From Bacteroidota bacterium (lineage in GTDB: Bacteria > Bacteroidota > Bacteroidia > Chitinophagales > Chitinophagaceae): 51,520 nucleotides of DNA. A program made the position numbers and the translations under genes. The DNA is taken from positions 1 to 51,520 of the forward strand of contig JAHEFK010000009.1 in NCBI GenBank assembly GCA_024640225.1, read 5' to 3'. This document shows, piece after piece, positions 8,657 to 16,852 of this stretch; within the stretch, counting starts at the first letter, position 1; each line of letters starts with the position of its first letter. The notes below the pieces were generated by a model. That model was not told where the DNA came from. It made no database searches and worked only from the letters and a program-made list of their open reading frames with translations.

Positions 8657-9343
8657 TTATTCTGGAACTTGAAATTTATATCCAACGCCTTTAACCGTAC
8701 TGATGAGATCAATGCCTACTTTTTGTCGTATTTTTCTAACATGTACATCAATGGTTCGGTCGCCAACAATGACATCGGTGCCCCAAACTTTTTGTAAGAT
8801 TTCATTACGCAAAAATACACGGCTGGGTTTAGATGCCAATAAACTAAGTAGCTCAAACTCTTTTTTTGCTAAAATAATTTGTTCTCCTTTGTATTTTACG
8901 GTAAACTGACTTCTGTTGATTTCTAAATCCCCAAATTCTTGTTTCTCATCAACTTTTTCTTTGCTGTTTCTTCTCAACGCACTATTGATTCTAGTGAGTA
9001 GCAATTCCATTTTTATCGGCTTCGCTATATAATCATCTGCGCCTAAGTTGAGGCCATCAATTTCTGATTTTTCATCAGATAGTGCAGTTAAAAAGATTAT
9101 AATAGTATTGGCAAATTGGGGCTTTAGTTTTAATTCTTTTAGTGTTTGTTTGCCATCTTTATTGGGCATCATCACATCTAAGAGAATTAAATTGGGTTTG
9201 AAATAAAGCGCTTTTGCTATGGCTTCGTTTCCATCGCAGGCTGTTTCTACTTCAAATCCCTTGCTGCGGAGGGTGTAGCTTATAAATTCAACGATATCTT
9301 GTTCGTCATCAACTACTAATATTCGATCGATTGAATTGCTCAT
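8657..9343 (-). CDS. OmpR/PhoB-family response regulator
   Basis: A 228-residue response regulator. The receiver domain (about 6-122) has the acidic pair Asp12-Asp13, phospho-acceptor Asp56 (LLDVMMP), Thr86 and Lys108. A winged-helix Trans_reg_C domain (about 140-226) follows, with the GDRTIDVHVRKIRQKV recognition helix and GVGYKF wing. I start it at the ATG at 9343; a GTG seven codons earlier (9364) overlaps the likely -7 box. It pairs with the kinase 17 bases downstream. Short direct repeats just upstream could be its own binding sites. Confidence 0.93.
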   Translation of the reverse strand: MSNSIDRILVVDDEQDIVEFISYTLRSKGFEVETACDGNEAIAKALYFKPNLILLDVMMPNKDGKQTLKELKLKPQFANTIIIFLTALSDEKSEIDGLNLGADDYIAKPIKMELLLTRINSALRRNSKEKVDEKQEFGDLEINRSQFTVKYKGEQIILAKKEFELLSLLASKPSRVFLRNEILQKVWGTDVIVGDRTIDVHVRKIRQKVGIDLISTVKGVGYKFQVPE

Positions 9344-9363
9344 TGTTGGTTTGTTATTATTCA

Positions 9364-9371
9364 CAAAATTA
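9364..9371 (-). promoter_or_regulatory. -7 box (TAATTTTG, minus strand) for the two-component operon
   Basis: On the minus strand the bases read TAATTTTG, a TAnnTTTG match, ending 20 bases before the ATG at 9343. A TTG complementary to 9393-9395 lies 21 bases upstream and could be the -33 element. This favours the ATG start over the GTG at 9364. Confidence 0.45.
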
Positions 9372-9381
9372 CATTCAATTG

Positions 9382-9422
9382 ATTGTTAATAGCAATTGTT
9401 TATATTATCTAATTGTTAATAG
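9382..9422. repeat. short direct repeats (ATTGTTAATAG) upstream of the response regulator
   Basis: ATTGTTAATAG occurs exactly at 9382-9392 and 9412-9422, starting 30 bases apart. A near copy (ATTGTTTATA, one mismatch in ten) begins at 9395. They straddle the presumed -33 element of the response-regulator promoter. OmpR/PhoB regulators bind tandem direct repeats with a period near 11 bases, so self-regulation is plausible. The AT-rich setting raises the chance of coincidence. Confidence 0.4.
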
Positions 9423-9434
9423 TTGATCGACTGT

Positions 9435-10370
9435 TTATTTTAAGTTGATGGAATTATATCCAATAACATCGCCTTCGTATAGAATGAAAATCTGATAGGC
9501 ACCTTTTTTGAATGCTTCAGCTTGTTTCCAATCTATCATGACGTCATTAATGGCTTCATTTGATTTTAAATTAATATTTTTTGTTAGCGTATATGCAATG
9601 GTTTCTCCTTTTTCATTGGTGGTTGCACCCGAACCGTTTTGAGCATTTGCGAGCACATTACCACTAGGGTCTTTAATCTGAATGAAAAGTTGTTTGTTGC
9701 CCGCACTCGCTATTTTGTTTTTATCAATATCAAAGTAAATTCTAATTTTATCTACTTTGCTAGCCTTTTTTGTTTCATAGCTTTTATTTATAATACTTAT
9801 GTCGGATAGAGGCAATAGTCGAATATTAGAAATTTGAAGTTGTTGTGCAATTCTAACCGTTTCTTTTAAGCTCTGATTTTCTTCATCACTCTTTTTTATT
9901 TTTTCGGTAAGGTCTTTTTTATCAATATGGAGATCTAGATTCTCTTTTTTTAAACTTGATATTTGATCCTCATAATTTCTAATCTCTGCATTGAAATTTT
10001 TAATTAATTCCATTGCTTTTGCTAATTGCGCTTTAGTTGCATTTTTATTACTAACTATTTTTTTGATTTCCTTTTTTAAGTGTTCTAATTCTGAATTTTT
10101 ATTAGTTATCACACTATCTAACTGCTTATTGTCGCTTATTAAATTATCTAGTCTGGCAAGGGCAGCATTATATTCGCTTTCAACTTGTTGTTTAGAGGAA
10201 TCTGTACTGATTAACAATAAGGCTTGTTGCTCTGTCTTCATGCCTAAGTCGTTACTTCTGAGATATAATACAATATTTGAAATAATCAGTAGTACAATGA
10301 TTACTATATATATCGTCTTGGTGTTTTTTGCACCTTTAGTGCTTGTTTCGTTAGTATTTGTTGGTATCAT
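9435..10370 (-). CDS. membrane-anchored coiled-coil protein
   Basis: A 311-residue protein of unknown function. A short polar N-terminus is followed by one transmembrane helix (about residues 20-40 of the ATG form), then a long heptad-like, Lys/Glu/Asn-rich coiled coil (about 45-180), and a C-terminal beta-rich domain of about 110 residues containing IRIYFDIDKNKIA, QIKDPSGNVLANA and YEGDVIGYNSINLK. I recall similar Bacteroidota proteins being labelled chromosome-partitioning or SMC-like merely because of the coiled coil; there is no ATPase motif. The ATG at 10370 was chosen over an upstream TTG at 10397. It is divergent from the exonuclease gene, with 49 bases between. Confidence 0.75.
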   Translation of the reverse strand: MIPTNTNETSTKGAKNTKTIYIVIIVLLIISNIVLYLRSNDLGMKTEQQALLLISTDSSKQQVESEYNAALARLDNLISDNKQLDSVITNKNSELEHLKKEIKKIVSNKNATKAQLAKAMELIKNFNAEIRNYEDQISSLKKENLDLHIDKKDLTEKIKKSDEENQSLKETVRIAQQLQISNIRLLPLSDISIINKSYETKKASKVDKIRIYFDIDKNKIASAGNKQLFIQIKDPSGNVLANAQNGSGATTNEKGETIAYTLTKNINLKSNEAINDVMIDWKQAEAFKKGAYQIFILYEGDVIGYNSINLK

Positions 10371-10419
10371 AAAAAATTGGTTATTTTTACTTATCAAATA
10401 TAGTTACAAAAACGTTGTT

Positions 10420-11142
10420 ATGGATCGTATTAAGAATATATTGTTTATTGATATAGAAACGGTTGCTGCTTCTATTGATTTTCAATCGTTATCGCCCGAA
10501 ATGAAAGCTCACTGGACTAATAAAGCAAGCTATTTTCCCACTTTTACTAACGATGACGCCAGTATTAGCTCCTTGTATGAACAAAAAGCGGGTATTTATG
10601 CTGAATTCGCTAAAATTGTATGCATCAGCATAGGGCGATTTTACAAAGAAGGTGATGAATGGAAATTTGTTGTTAAAACAATTGCTCAGCATGATGAGGA
10701 GTTGTTGCTTCAAGAATTTTTAGCGCTTGTATCCAAACGGCAGTCTATTTCACCTATTATTATTTTTTGTGGTCACAATATCAAAGAGTTCGACTTGCCC
10801 TTTATTTGTAGGCGTTTGTTAATAAATGGCTTAGAAATACCTGCGGCTCTTCAATTGAGCGGCAAAAAGCCTTGGGAGATAGTTCATATAGACACCTTAG
10901 AGTTATGGAAGTTTGGAGATTATAAACATTATATTTCCTTAGCATTATTAGCACATTTATTTGCAATTCCATCGCCAAAAGATGATATTTGTGGAAGTGA
11001 TGTTGCAAGGGTCTATTGGCATGAGAATGATTTACACAGAATTGCTACTTATTGCGCTAAAGATGTGTATACGGTAGCCCAGGTGTTTTTAAAATTAAAA
11101 GGTTTAGCATTAGATCCCATGCCGCCATTACTAGAAGTTTAA
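10420..11142 (+). CDS. PolB-type DEDD 3'-5' exonuclease domain protein
   Basis: A 240-residue stand-alone predicted 3'-5' exonuclease of the DNA_pol_B_exo2 type. Exo I is DIET (Asp11, Glu13), Exo II is in GHNIKEFDLP (Asp125), and Exo III is Tyr211-x-x-x-Asp215 (YCAKD), the DEDDy arrangement. No polymerase domain follows. The frame is open far upstream to 9991, but that stretch is antisense to the coiled-coil gene; ATG 10420 fits the family start, just before the first beta strand. It sits 6 bases before holA, so a link to replication or repair is reasonable. Confidence 0.87.
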   Translation: MDRIKNILFIDIETVAASIDFQSLSPEMKAHWTNKASYFPTFTNDDASISSLYEQKAGIYAEFAKIVCISIGRFYKEGDEWKFVVKTIAQHDEELLLQEFLALVSKRQSISPIIIFCGHNIKEFDLPFICRRLLINGLEIPAALQLSGKKPWEIVHIDTLELWKFGDYKHYISLALLAHLFAIPSPKDDICGSDVARVYWHENDLHRIATYCAKDVYTVAQVFLKLKGLALDPMPPLLEV

Positions 11143-11148
11143 ACAATT

Positions 11149-12102
11149 ATGACTGCTGATTTTCAAAAAATACTCAACGATTTCAATCAAAAAGATTTTG
11201 CACCTGTTTATTTTGTAGACGGGGAAGAGTCATATTATATCGATTTGGTTACCCATTTATTTAAAACTGCAATTCTTGCTCCGCACGATGCCGATTTTAA
11301 TTTAATTGAGCTTTATGGTCGTGAAGTGAATTGGGCAGATGTTGTTAATGCTTGCCGACGCTTTCCAATGTTTTCTGAAAAGCAAGTAGTTATCCTCCAT
11401 GATGCAGCTCAATTAAAGGAATTAGATAATCTTATCAGTTATCTCGAGAATCCTATGCCTAGTACTATTTTATTAATCGAGCATCGTTTTAAAAAAATAG
11501 ATGGTAGAAGTAAGATGAATAAAGTGGTTAAAGCTCGATCGGTTTATTTCACCTCTGAAAAGGTAAAGGATATCGAAATGCCAAAATGGATTCGTGAATT
11601 TGGTAAAACAAAAAACTGGACTATCGGGCAAGCGGAAGCAGAAACAATAGCTAGTTTTTTAGGCAATGATTTACAGAAAATAGCTAATGAGCTAGATAAA
11701 ATTAGATTGAATGCACCGGATGAAAAGCTACTCTCTGCTGAGTTGATAAAAAAATATATAGGAGCGTCTCGCGATTATAATATTTTTGATTTGCCAAATT
11801 TGGTAATGAGCAAAGACAAGGAGAAGTTGTATAGAATGACAAGTTATTTTATTAATAATCCTAAGTCGGCCCCTATGCCCTTGCTAATTGGAACTTTCTA
11901 TGGCACTTTTCATCGTCAATATTTAGGTTACTTCCAGCCTGTCAATGCTTATAACAAACCTAAAGTGCCCTTATACCAATTAGAAGAAGCTATTTTACTT
12001 TTAGCAGCATATAGTAGAAAAGCAGTAGGTATTAACGCCACCATTTCTGATGCAAGTTTAATAAAAGAATTGATAGGTAAATTAGAACTAATTTTTAATT
12101 AG
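11149..12102 (+). CDS. holA: DNA polymerase III delta subunit
   Basis: The 317-residue clamp-loader delta subunit, which opens the sliding clamp. The N-terminal AAA+-like domain has YFVDGEESYYID near residue 20 and the RRFPMFSEKQVVIL stretch typical of HolA. The middle domain includes LGNDLQKIANELDKI, and the C-terminal collar domain begins around 205 (ASRDYNIFDLPNLV). As usual for delta, no functional Walker A motif is present. Length is slightly under the family average. It is probably co-transcribed with the exonuclease 6 bases upstream, and its end overlaps the convergent ribF by 8 bases. Confidence 0.93.
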   Translation: MTADFQKILNDFNQKDFAPVYFVDGEESYYIDLVTHLFKTAILAPHDADFNLIELYGREVNWADVVNACRRFPMFSEKQVVILHDAAQLKELDNLISYLENPMPSTILLIEHRFKKIDGRSKMNKVVKARSVYFTSEKVKDIEMPKWIREFGKTKNWTIGQAEAETIASFLGNDLQKIANELDKIRLNAPDEKLLSAELIKKYIGASRDYNIFDLPNLVMSKDKEKLYRMTSYFINNPKSAPMPLLIGTFYGTFHRQYLGYFQPVNAYNKPKVPLYQLEEAILLLAAYSRKAVGINATISDASLIKELIGKLELIFN

Positions 12103-13033
12103 TATTTTTTAGCGCGTTTTTTGCTATGGCTGCATCTGTAGCTAATTGACTTTTTAGTGCATCTAAAGAGGCAAATTTTATTTCTGAACGAATAAAAGAA
12201 TACAACTCCAAACTAATTGTAAATCCATATATAGTGCGATCAAAATCAAAGATGTGCGCTTCAATTGTAATGTTGTTTCCTAAACTTACAGTTGGTCTAA
12301 TACCTATATTGATCATGCATTTTAATCGTTCTTGCGCTATGGTGAGATAACCACTGTACACACCTTGGTGGGGTATTAATTGCAGGGGGTCTGAAAGCTG
12401 AATATTAGCAGTAGGGTAGCCGATAGTTCTGCCTAGTTGATTTCCTTGCACCACTATACCTTCTAATTTATAATGCCGATGGGTCATTTCAAATGCAGTA
12501 TTTAAATCTCCTTCCGAAAGGGCTTTTCTCAATTTTGTAGAACTGATTGCAATATTATTTAATTGCGAAGCAGGAATTTCAATAAGTTGGAAAGGGTATT
12601 TTTCTTTATAGGATTTTAGTAAATCGATATTCCCTTTTCGATCATGTCCAAAATGATGATCGTAACCAATAATTATTGTGTGCGGATGAAATTGTTCCCA
12701 AATAAATTCTTCTACATATGCTTGTGCGCTGAGTGATGCAAAGGCTTTATGGAAGGGTACTACTACAACATGGTCTATGCCAGCCTGTAAAATATAATTT
12801 ATTTTTTGAGCTAATGGGGTTAGTAATAATACGCCTGAGTTGGGTTCTAAAAAATGTCTAGGGTGTGGGTCAAAAGTGATAACAATACTCGTACCCTGAA
12901 CACGCTCAGCCTCCTCTTTCATTTTATTAAATAATTGAACATGCCCTTGATGAACTCCATCAAAGGTACCCATGGTAATAATGGGATTGTCAAATATTGG
13001 TAGGGTGTTTTCGCCTATAGTATAAACTGCCAT
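12095..13033 (-). CDS. ribF: bifunctional riboflavin kinase / FAD synthetase
   Basis: A 312-residue enzyme converting riboflavin to FMN and then FAD. The N-terminal adenylyltransferase domain has GTFDGVHQGH (22-31, HxGH type), the ITFDPHPRHF motif and the ISSTKLRKAL motif near 165. The C-terminal kinase domain has GRTIGYPTANI and EAHIFDFDRTIYG. Both activities should be intact. It starts 1 base after the kynU stop, so the two genes share a transcript. No FMN riboswitch-like structure is seen upstream. Confidence 0.95.
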   Translation of the reverse strand: MAVYTIGENTLPIFDNPIITMGTFDGVHQGHVQLFNKMKEEAERVQGTSIVITFDPHPRHFLEPNSGVLLLTPLAQKINYILQAGIDHVVVVPFHKAFASLSAQAYVEEFIWEQFHPHTIIIGYDHHFGHDRKGNIDLLKSYKEKYPFQLIEIPASQLNNIAISSTKLRKALSEGDLNTAFEMTHRHYKLEGIVVQGNQLGRTIGYPTANIQLSDPLQLIPHQGVYSGYLTIAQERLKCMINIGIRPTVSLGNNITIEAHIFDFDRTIYGFTISLELYSFIRSEIKFASLDALKSQLATDAAIAKNALKNTN

Positions 13034-13034
13034 T

Positions 13035-14315
13035 TTAATTAGTACTTGCTACTTTATATTGCATAAGTAATTCATAAAATCGGAAACAATCTTCGTAACT
13101 ATTGTATAAAGGCACTGGCGCTATGCGAATGACATTGGGCTCTCTCCAATCTGCTATTACGCCATTTTTTTCTAAGTATTCAAACAATTGTTTGCCTTCG
13201 CTTTTAAATAAAAGAGATAGTTGACAGCCCCTTTCTTCATTATTTTTAGGGGTAATAATTTCAAAGGGTAAGTGGGTGCATAAATTAAGCAAGTACTCCA
13301 TATAGCCTGTCAGGTGTAGGCTTTTCTTTCTTAATAAGTCCACACTTGTTTTGTCGTAAATATCAAGAGATGCTCTGTGGGCAACCATATTAAATACAGG
13401 TGCATTACTCATTTGCCAACTCGCAGCACCTCTTTGAGGTACAAAGCCTTTTTGCATTTTAAATCTCGTTTGCTCATCATTGCCCCACCAACCTGCTAAT
13501 CGAAACGTTGCTGGATTGTTGCCATGTTTTTCATGCACAAAGATGCCGCCTACGCCACCCGGACCAGAGTTTAAATATTTGTAAGAACACCAGCAAGCAA
13601 AATCCACCTTCCAATCGTGTAGTGCTAAGGGTACATTGCCTACGGCATGCGCCAAATCGTAGCCAGCTAAAGCGCCAACTTGATGTGCCGCTGCAGTTAT
13701 AGATTGCATGTCGAAAAGCTGTCCAGTATAATAATTTACTCCACCTAAAAGCACGAGTGCTAATTCATTGCCTGTGGCATGAATGGTAGCAATAATATCT
13801 TCATGTCTTAAGGTATGTTCGCCTTCTCTAGGGTATAATTCAATGATCGCATCTTGTGGATTAAAATGATGCATTTTTACTTGTGTTTCAATAGCATACT
13901 GGTCAGAAGGAAATGCACCTGCTTCCATAATAATTTTGAAGCGTGTAGCAGTAGGTTTATAAAAAGAAATGAGTAATAGATGAAGATTTACTGTTAAGGT
14001 ATTACATGCTACTACCTCCTCTTTTTGTGCGCCAACAATTTTTGATAAACTTTCAGAAAATAAGTGATGATAATGCATCCAAGGATTGTTGGCTCTAAAA
14101 TGACCTTCTACCCCATAAGTTGCCCAGTCTTTCAATTCTTGTTGCATTAAATAAGCAGTGCTTTGAGGCTGAAGCCCCAAAGAATTGCCACAAAAATATA
14201 CGGCATCTTTACCTTCATGCTGGGGGAAAAGAAAGCGGCTTCTATAAGAGTTGAAAAAATCTATGGCATCTTGCTCTTGTGCAAATGCGCTATCATTGGT
14301 ATACGAATAATTCAT
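13035..14315 (-). CDS. kynU: kynureninase
   Basis: A PLP-dependent hydrolase of 426 residues that cleaves kynurenine to anthranilate and alanine (or 3-hydroxykynurenine to 3-hydroxyanthranilate). The PLP lysine is Lys246 in CSYKYLNSGPGG; the N-terminal YFCGNSLGLQP and the GYDLAHAVGNV stretch, whose Asp contacts PLP, are intact. The open frame begins at a TTG at 14342; the ATG at 14315 is preferred because a -7 box lies at 14327-14334. No other kynurenine-pathway gene is in the window. It is the first gene of kynU-ribF. Confidence 0.93.
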   Translation of the reverse strand: MNYSYTNDSAFAQEQDAIDFFNSYRSRFLFPQHEGKDAVYFCGNSLGLQPQSTAYLMQQELKDWATYGVEGHFRANNPWMHYHHLFSESLSKIVGAQKEEVVACNTLTVNLHLLLISFYKPTATRFKIIMEAGAFPSDQYAIETQVKMHHFNPQDAIIELYPREGEHTLRHEDIIATIHATGNELALVLLGGVNYYTGQLFDMQSITAAAHQVGALAGYDLAHAVGNVPLALHDWKVDFACWCSYKYLNSGPGGVGGIFVHEKHGNNPATFRLAGWWGNDEQTRFKMQKGFVPQRGAASWQMSNAPVFNMVAHRASLDIYDKTSVDLLRKKSLHLTGYMEYLLNLCTHLPFEIITPKNNEERGCQLSLLFKSEGKQLFEYLEKNGVIADWREPNVIRIAPVPLYNSYEDCFRFYELLMQYKVASTN

Positions 14316-14326
14316 AAGTAGGGCAT

Positions 14327-14334
14327 CAAATATA
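14327..14334 (-). promoter_or_regulatory. -7 box (TATATTTG, minus strand) for kynU-ribF
   Basis: Reads TATATTTG on the minus strand, ending 11 bases before the kynU ATG, so the leader would be very short. No clear -33 element was seen. Confidence 0.4.
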
Positions 14335-14412
14335 GGGTGCAAGATACTATGAATATTGAATTTTAAATAAATAATAACAAAGATTTTGAGTTTTGAATTG
14401 CGCTAGCTATCG

Positions 14413-14420
14413 TATCTTTG
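14413..14420 (+). promoter_or_regulatory. -7 box (TATCTTTG) with TTTG -33 for the lemA operon
   Basis: TATCTTTG at 14413-14420 matches TAnnTTTG, and a TTTG at 14392-14395 lies 17 bases upstream as a -33 element. The lemA ATG is 20 bases downstream. This is the best-formed promoter in the window. Confidence 0.55.
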
Positions 14421-14440
14421 TGCTGTTAAATTCAATTTAT

Positions 14441-15028
14441 ATGAAAAAGTTTATTCCAGTAGGTATTTTATTACTTATTCTATTTATGGGTGGTTGCTAT
14501 TCTTGTAATACACAAAGAAGTTTAGTAAACAAAGATGAAGCTGTTAAAAGCGCATGGGCTAATGTTCAAACCCAATACCAACGTAGAGCAGATTTGATAG
14601 ATAATCTAGTTGCCACTGTAAAAGGTGCAGCCAATTTCGAAAAGGAAACCTTAACAGCTGTTATTGAAGCTAGAGCAAGTGCTTCTAAAATTACAATGAA
14701 TGCTAATGATCTAACTCCAGAGAAATTACAACAATTTCAAGCATCTCAAGGTCAGTTAAGTCAAGCTTTAGGTCGTTTGATGGTGGTATCTGAGCAGTAT
14801 CCAGAATTAAAAGCCAACCAAAACTTCTTGGCTTTACAAGATGAAATTGCTGGTACTGAAAATCGTATTGCGTTCTCTAGAACCTCCTTTAACGATGCTG
14901 TACAAGCTTATAATATTACGGTGCGTACCTTCCCTAATAATATATTATCAGGTATGTTTGGTTTTCAAACAAAAGGTATGTTTGAAGCAGAAGCAGGAGC
15001 ACAAAAAGCACCAAAAGTTCAGTTCTAG
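14441..15028 (+). CDS. lemA: LemA family protein
   Basis: A 195-residue LemA-family membrane protein of unclear function. An N-terminal hydrophobic segment (4-18) ends in FMGGC (Cys19), so it could be a lipoprotein, although Met at -3 is not ideal for a lipobox; otherwise it is a signal anchor. The helical LemA core follows, with NKDEAVKSAWANVQTQYQRRADLI and the C-terminal AYNITVRTFPNN motif typical of the family. The ATG at 14441 lies 20 bases after a good -7 box; an upstream in-frame start at 14393 would precede that promoter. It is followed by two TPM-domain genes at 3-base and zero-base spacing, a recurrent trio in Bacteroidota. Confidence 0.93.
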   Translation: MKKFIPVGILLLILFMGGCYSCNTQRSLVNKDEAVKSAWANVQTQYQRRADLIDNLVATVKGAANFEKETLTAVIEARASASKITMNANDLTPEKLQQFQASQGQLSQALGRLMVVSEQYPELKANQNFLALQDEIAGTENRIAFSRTSFNDAVQAYNITVRTFPNNILSGMFGFQTKGMFEAEAGAQKAPKVQF

Positions 15029-15031
15029 TTT

Positions 15032-15487
15032 ATGTTCTTTAAGAAAAAAAAACATCCTTTTAGTCAAAGCGAGATTGCTTTGATAGAAACGCATCTAAAA
15101 AAAGCGGAGCTTACCAGTTCTTGTGAGCTCCGCATTTTTATGGAGCAGGAATGTTTTGTTGATGAGCCTTTAGTTAGAGCTAAAGATGTATTTGCAGAGT
15201 TGCAAATGCAGGCTACGCAAGAACGTAATGCTCTGTTGCTATACATAGCTATAAAATCAAAGAAATTTGCCATTTTAGGCGATGAAGCTATTTATGAAAA
15301 AGCGGGCGGTGCCTCTTTTTGGCAAACGGCTGCTACTGGTTTTATAAAAGATGTAAAGTCAATCGACCTAACGCGCGCTATTGTAAATTGTATAGATACA
15401 CTCAGTATCCCTATGCAAAAGCATTTCCCGGCTAATGCATTTAGCAATGATAATGAATTAGCTGACGAAATCGTATTTGGAAAATAA
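15032..15487 (+). CDS. TPM-domain protein (cytoplasmic face)
   Basis: A 151-residue protein with a TPM/YgcG-like domain. The start is basic (FFKKKKHPF) without a signal peptide, then a helix-strand pattern (TSSCELRIFMEQ, ALLLYIAIKSKKFAILGDEAIYEK) that matches the TPM fold through its IxGDxxIxxK segment. It is translated 3 bases after lemA and abuts the next TPM gene (TAAATG). Function is unknown; the pairing with LemA and a second, exported TPM protein suggests a membrane-associated complex. Confidence 0.8.
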   Translation: MFFKKKKHPFSQSEIALIETHLKKAELTSSCELRIFMEQECFVDEPLVRAKDVFAELQMQATQERNALLLYIAIKSKKFAILGDEAIYEKAGGASFWQTAATGFIKDVKSIDLTRAIVNCIDTLSIPMQKHFPANAFSNDNELADEIVFGK

Positions 15488-16237
15488 ATGAAAGCACTAC
15501 AATTTTTAACCCTATTTTTTATTTGCTGTTTTAGTATTACTACGCATGCAGCAGATAGCGATTTTCCAAATCCTCCGAATCCACCTCGTTTAGTTAACGA
15601 TTTTTCGTCCATTCTATCAGATGCAGAAATGCAGCTTTTAGAAGATAGTGTTGAAGCTATAGAAAAAAGAACTTCTAATCAGATTACGATCGTAATTATT
15701 AAAAGTACAGGTCCATACGAAATTGCTGACTATGCTACTCAATTAGGAAACAAATGGGGAGTGGGCGTTAAAGGCAGGGAGAATGGAATTTTATTGTTGG
15801 TAGCTATTGAAGATAGAAAAATAACCATTGCAACGGGTAGGGGCTTAGAAGGTGCATTAACCGATGCTATGTGTGGGAGAATTATTAGAAATGAAATAAA
15901 GCCTGCATTCAAGCAAGGTCAATATTTAGATGGTTTGCTTCAAGCAGTGAGTGCATTAGATTTAGCAACTAGGGGAGAATATAAAGGCATAGACAAAAGA
16001 GAAGCTGAAAAACCTAGAGGCTTTTCCATAGGCTTAATCTTATTCATCTTATTAATCATTTTTATCCTGTCAAAAGGTAACAACAATAATAGAGGCGGAG
16101 GCATTACCCCCTTTTTAGGTGGTATGTTATTAGGCGGTGGCTTTGGTGGTGGTTCCAATAATAATTCCGACAGTGGCGGCTTTGGCGGCTTTGGTGGTGG
16201 TAGTTTTGGAGGCGGTGGTGCCAGCGGAAGTTGGTAA
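15488..16237 (+). CDS. exported TPM-domain protein with Gly-rich tail (YgcG-like)
   Basis: A 249-residue protein with a signal peptide (1-21, ending THAA), a periplasmic TPM domain (about 32-160, with LVNDFSSILSDAE, QITIVII, GILLLVAIEDRKITIATGRGLEG), a transmembrane helix (about 176-195) and a Gly/Asn/Ser-rich C-terminal tail of about 50 residues ending in SGSW. This architecture is typical of YgcG proteins. The TPM fold has been reported as a phosphatase-like domain in plants and as a protein-quality-control factor elsewhere; the bacterial role is open. It ends the lemA operon 6 bases short of the convergent ABC ATPase gene. Confidence 0.88.
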   Translation: MKALQFLTLFFICCFSITTHAADSDFPNPPNPPRLVNDFSSILSDAEMQLLEDSVEAIEKRTSNQITIVIIKSTGPYEIADYATQLGNKWGVGVKGRENGILLLVAIEDRKITIATGRGLEGALTDAMCGRIIRNEIKPAFKQGQYLDGLLQAVSALDLATRGEYKGIDKREAEKPRGFSIGLILFILLIIFILSKGNNNNRGGGITPFLGGMLLGGGFGGGSNNNSDSGGFGGFGGGSFGGGGASGSW

Positions 16238-16243
16238 AGATGT

Positions 16244-16852
16244 TTAAGCTAACACAATTTGTTGTTTGCAAAAACTATACTCATTCACATCATTAGAAGC
16301 AACAATAATGGTTCTGTTATTTTGATAGGTTGCTATCCATTCTTGATACTGTGCTATTCCATGTTTGTCTAAATTACTACAGGGTTCGTCTAATAATAGT
16401 AATGGAGCGTCTGTAAAAATTGCTTGCGCCAATTTAACGCGTTGTTTCATCCCGCTTGAAAAATCACCAACCAATTTTGATTGAACATTTTTCATGTCAA
16501 GTATGGAAATAATTTCCTCAACACGCAATTGATTAATACTTTTCTTAAAACTAAAATGAAATGTTAGCAATTCGCTTAGTGTAAATTCTTCTATTAATTG
16601 CATGCCAACTGCCGCATAGCTAAGCATGCTGTAAATAGCATTTGGTTCAATTTGTTCTTGTTGATGGGTGTACGTAATAGTGCCTTTTGTTGCTGATTGC
16701 ATGGATGCTATAATGCGGAGTAAGCTTGATTTTCCGCTGCCATTATTTCCAAGAATAGCTAAGGAACTACCATCTTGAATTTCCAAAGTAAGATCTTTGA
16801 AAATCCAGTTTTGTTGATAACGTTTAGAAATATTATTAAGACAGATCTTCAT
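16244..16852 (-). CDS. ABC transporter ATP-binding protein lacking the switch histidine
   Basis: A 202-residue ABC ATPase with no permease nearby. Walker A is GNNGSGKS (35-42), Walker B is LLLLDE (151-156), and the signature motif is FSSGMKQR (131-138), a variant of LSGGQ. At the H-loop the usual His is replaced by Asn187 (VASND). Its start overlaps lpxA by 17 bases, so it is translated from the lipid A transcript. CcmA-like annotations would be based on size only. A role in envelope or LPS transport is suggested by context alone. Confidence 0.85.
   Translation of the reverse strand: MKICLNNISKRYQQNWIFKDLTLEIQDGSSLAILGNNGSGKSSLLRIIASMQSATKGTITYTHQQEQIEPNAIYSMLSYAAVGMQLIEEFTLSELLTFHFSFKKSINQLRVEEIISILDMKNVQSKLVGDFSSGMKQRVKLAQAIFTDAPLLLLDEPCSNLDKHGIAQYQEWIATYQNNRTIIVASNDVNEYSFCKQQIVLA

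Noticed and set aside
9991-10419. N-terminal extension of the exonuclease reading frame
   Set aside because: Antisense to the coiled-coil gene and without homology; the family start is at 10420.
13034-13100. FMN riboswitch upstream of ribF
   Set aside because: ribF begins 1 base after kynU, leaving no room for an aptamer in an intergenic region.
13035-14315. A kynurenine-to-NAD pathway cluster
   Set aside because: Only kynureninase is present; other pathway genes were not seen in the window.
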